Source: Methanosarcinaceae archaeon UBA470
GTDB lineage: Archaea > Halobacteriota > Methanosarcinia > Methanosarcinales > Methanosarcinaceae
Length of the DNA stretch: 6,837 nt
Direction of reading: 5' to 3'
Assembly: GCA_002508425.1 (NCBI GenBank)
Contig: DAKU01000011.1
Location: 1-6,837, forward strand
How positions within the stretch are numbered: the stretch's first letter is position 1; each line of letters starts with the position of its first letter. The position numbers and the translations under genes were made by a program. This document shows positions 5,519-6,837 of this stretch, piece by piece. The notes beneath the pieces were generated by a model. It had not been told where the DNA came from. It saw nothing but the letters and a program-made list of their open reading frames with translations, and did not search any database.

Positions 5519-6142
5519 GTGGGTATCATATTAACAGAAAATGAGGGGAAAATAGCTGTAAAGCTTGCGAGAGATACCATTGAGACATATCTCAAAAGTG
5601 GCAGGACGATAGATGGCTCTGAGACAGTGCTCCCATCGGTGTTCAATGAAAATAGAGGGGTATTTGTCACTCTTACAAAGGACGAATTGCTCCGAGGTTG
5701 CATTGGCCACCCATATCCTGACTCTTCTCTTAAATATGCCATCACTGATTCTGCAATATCGGCAGCTTTCCGTGACCCGCGCTTTCCACCACTTCATACT
5801 GATGAGATGAAGCGGATCGTTGTGGAAGTAACTATCCTTACTCCTCCAAAAAGGATCGAAGCTTCTCCTAAGGAGCTTCCAGGTAAGATCGAGATTGGAA
5901 GGCATGGGCTTATTGTGAAAAAAGGATATCATCAGGGTCTTCTCCTGCCTCAGGTTGCCCCTGAGAACGACATGGATGAAATCGATTTTCTTAGCCACAC
6001 CTGCCTCAAAGCTGGCCTTGAATATGATGCCTGGCTTATGGGAGCTGAAGTATACTCTTTTGAGGGGCAGATATTTGCTGAAAAAGAACCTAATGGTGAA
6101 GTTGTTGAGAAGCATTTTGATAAGAATGCTTCGAAAAAGTAG
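5519..6142 (+). CDS. AMMECR1-domain protein
   Basis: The protein has 207 residues from GTG 5519, typical of the single-domain archaeal AMMECR1 family. The hallmark LRGCIGH is at residues 58-64. It is followed by SAAFRDPRFPPL at 81-92, GRHGLIVKKGYHQGLLLP at 127-144 and FLSHTCLKAGL at 157-167, which are the other conserved blocks. There are no signal peptide or membrane segments. The biochemical function of the family is not settled. In many genomes AMMECR1 is linked to a Memo-like protein and a radical-SAM protein, but neither is in this window. The start is uncertain: GTG 5519 lies inside the only Shine-Dalgarno-like stretch (GGGGTGGGT, 5516-5524). It is 26 bases after the pgk stop with no terminator between, so co-transcription with pgk is likely. 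It converges with the next gene across 18 bases. Confidence 0.9.
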   Translation: MGIILTENEGKIAVKLARDTIETYLKSGRTIDGSETVLPSVFNENRGVFVTLTKDELLRGCIGHPYPDSSLKYAITDSAISAAFRDPRFPPLHTDEMKRIVVEVTILTPPKRIEASPKELPGKIEIGRHGLIVKKGYHQGLLLPQVAPENDMDEIDFLSHTCLKAGLEYDAWLMGAEVYSFEGQIFAEKEPNGEVVEKHFDKNASKK

Positions 6143-6160
6143 AATAAGATCAAATCCATT

Positions 6161-6589
6161 TCAAGCATATCTTTTCAGTGAAGAGATCAGTCCCTTAACA
6201 TCTTTCTCCAGGGCGTCCAGTGACACCTCTATCATAAGATTGACATTCCCTTCAGGACCGAATGTTCTGAAATCTGTTCGTAGGCCCATAATTTTCTTTC
6301 CTTTTGCATATGCATATCCTATTTCCCAGGCTGTGCCAGAGTCTGCGTCACTGCCTCCATCCAGAACGGCTACAACGATATCACAATTATCTATGGCTTT
6401 GACATCCATCTCAAAAATGTTTTTCTGTCTTACTTCAAGCCGCGTTTCTATGTCATCATTGCCATCTTCCTGTGGCAGGAATACGGAGAAACCATTTTCT
6501 ACAAGCTTGTCACGTAGATATACATTGAAATTCCTTTCAGCGTATGAAAACAGAGGACCTGCAAGATAAATGTTCTTTTTATTGACCAT
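6161..6589 (-). CDS. Nucleoside 2-deoxyribosyltransferase-like protein
   Basis: This 142-residue protein begins with IYLAGPLF at residues 7-14, the base/ribose-binding first strand of the family. CDIVVAVLDG at 69-78 supplies Asp70 and Asp77. DADSGTAWEIGYA at 81-93 contains Glu89 in the place of the catalytic nucleophile. N-x-M at 117-119 matches the Asn/Met pair that completes a neighbouring active site in the oligomer. The family moves deoxyribose between bases; close relatives (DNPH1/Rcl) instead hydrolyse deoxynucleoside 5'-monophosphates, and the sequence alone does not separate these. The start is ATG 6589: AAGGATGAT, a near-match to the anti-Shine-Dalgarno, lies just upstream, and CTATAAAG at 6637-6630 would place the transcript start about 18 bases before it. 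It converges with the AMMECR1 gene and shows no functional link to its neighbours. Confidence 0.85.
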   Translation of the reverse strand: MVNKKNIYLAGPLFSYAERNFNVYLRDKLVENGFSVFLPQEDGNDDIETRLEVRQKNIFEMDVKAIDNCDIVVAVLDGGSDADSGTAWEIGYAYAKGKKIMGLRTDFRTFGPEGNVNLMIEVSLDALEKDVKGLISSLKRYA

Positions 6590-6629
6590 AAGATCATCCT
6601 TAATAAGAAGAATCCTTATCTTAGGTGGT

Positions 6630-6637
6630 CTTTATAG
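6630..6637 (-). promoter_or_regulatory. Candidate TATA box of the deoxyribosyltransferase-like gene
   Basis: CTATAAAG on the minus strand, with a start expected near 6607, gives a leader of about 18 bases that includes the AAGGATGAT ribosome-binding site. The spacing fits a standard archaeal promoter and supports ATG 6589. Confidence 0.5.
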
Positions 6638-6735
6638 ATAAGCATAACCAGGCAGGTCAATGGACAATTTCTATCCTAACTCCTCGTAAACTATAGTCTA
6701 AATATCTATTATTTTCATTTGTATCTACTGCATAT

Positions 6736-6743
6736 TTTATATA
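6736..6743 (+). promoter_or_regulatory. Candidate TATA box for a plus-strand transcript leaving the window
   Basis: TTTATATA is an exact match to the box commonly seen in methanogen promoters. A start about 25 bases downstream would be near 6766, inside the inverted repeat at 6744-6780. No gene is complete downstream within the window. Confidence 0.45.
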
Positions 6744-6780
6744 GTACCTAACTCTATTGCTCTATTTTAATAGTTAGGAC
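6744..6780. repeat. Inverted repeat over the predicted transcription start
   Basis: CCTAACT at 6747-6753 pairs with AGTTAGG at 6772-6778. GT/AC extends the stem outward (6744-6745 with 6779-6780, A6746 bulged), and ATTG pairs with TAAT, including one G-U, after a two-base bulge. It starts directly after the TTTATATA box. The left arm plus the next base, CCTAACTC, recurs in direct orientation at 6675-6682. Its location suits a repressor site, but an RNA structure is also possible if transcription begins earlier. Confidence 0.4.
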
Positions 6781-6785
6781 GATAG

Positions 6786-6821
6786 CGCAACTAAAAAGGT
6801 CCTGTCGCCTGTTTAGTTGTG
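6786..6821 (+). other. Strong stem-loop, probable leader RNA structure
   Basis: Bases 6786-6795 and 6812-6821 form ten continuous pairs (nine Watson-Crick and one G-U). After an A/G mismatch the stem continues with AGG/CCT (6797-6799 with 6808-6810) and a U-G pair, closing on a six-base loop at 6801-6806. It is followed within five bases by GGTGG at 6826-6830. AGGAC at 6776-6780 can instead pair with GTCCT at 6799-6803, which would disrupt the apical part. No known RNA family was recognised. Confidence 0.45.
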
Positions 6822-6837
6822 ACTTGGTGGTATGAGT

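Noticed and set aside
5531..6115. A 194-codon minus-strand frame opposite AMMECR1, and a 204-codon plus-strand frame at 5955-6569 spanning the convergent junction.
   Set aside because: Both overlap genes with strong conserved motifs and have low-complexity or aromatic-rich translations without any recognisable domain.
6801..6837. Start of a tRNA at the right edge, suggested by a GTTTAGT...GGTGGTA pattern.
   Set aside because: The acceptor and D-arm pairings do not form, and the bases are better explained by the hairpin at 6786-6821.
6832..6837. ATG AGT as the start of a plus-strand gene.
   Set aside because: The GGTGG at 6826-6830 is only one base from this ATG, too close to serve it; only two codons are visible, so the real start may lie beyond the window.
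1..6837. CRISPR arrays, insertion sequences, integrase attachment sites, defence genes.
   Set aside because: No regularly spaced repeats, transposase-like or nuclease-like frames, or tRNA-linked direct repeats were found; gene content is that of an ordinary chromosomal region.

Overview
The window looks like chromosomal DNA from a methanogenic archaeon, most likely of the Methanosarcinales (a methylotrophic, Methanolobus- or Methanomethylovorans-like lineage). This is inferred, not searched. The reasons are the gene set (ADP-forming acetyl-CoA synthetase, archaeal-type phosphoglycerate kinase, an iron-sulfur flavoprotein with the compact cysteine motif known from Methanosarcina, an archaeal AMMECR1 protein), GGTG/GGAGG ribosome-binding sites, TTTATATA-like promoter boxes and U-rich tracts at gene ends in place of hairpin terminators.

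Layout. Positions 1-255 (+) hold the last 84 codons of an ADP-forming acetyl-CoA synthetase. It is followed in the same direction by a 357-aa protein (334-1407) that resembles the N-terminal, non-catalytic part of phosphotransacetylase: a P-loop domain plus a DRTGG-like domain. Eighteen bases further on, the AMP-forming acetyl-CoA synthetase gene (about 3372-1426, -) runs the opposite way. Upstream of it, also on the minus strand, is an iron-sulfur flavoprotein (4071-3511) that ends in a long pyrimidine-rich termination tract. A divergent control region of about 190 bases separates this gene from phosphoglycerate kinase (4260-5492, +, TTG start). Pgk is followed 26 bases later by an AMMECR1-domain protein (5519-6142, +). 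That gene converges, again across 18 bases, on a small nucleoside 2-deoxyribosyltransferase-like gene (6589-6161, -). The last 248 bases hold no gene that can be supported. They do contain a TTTATATA box, an inverted repeat over the predicted transcription start and a strong leader hairpin, which together look like the control region of a plus-strand gene beginning outside the window.

How the genes fit together. The left half concerns the acetate/acetyl-CoA node. The ADP-forming enzyme can act reversibly and save energy when making acetate. The AMP-forming enzyme spends two phosphate bonds to capture acetate. The Pta-N-like protein may be a sensor or regulator. The iron-sulfur flavoprotein belongs to a family studied in acetate-grown Methanosarcina. 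Pgk in such organisms mainly works in gluconeogenesis, fed by acetyl-CoA carbon. The AMMECR1 and deoxyribosyltransferase-like genes are of general or unknown function.

No mobile element, CRISPR array, tRNA or rRNA was seen. I did not find a clearly new multi-gene system. The observations most worth following are the altered A8 hinge motif of the AMP-forming synthetase, the stand-alone Pta-N-like protein paired with the ADP-forming synthetase, and the structured control region at the right edge.
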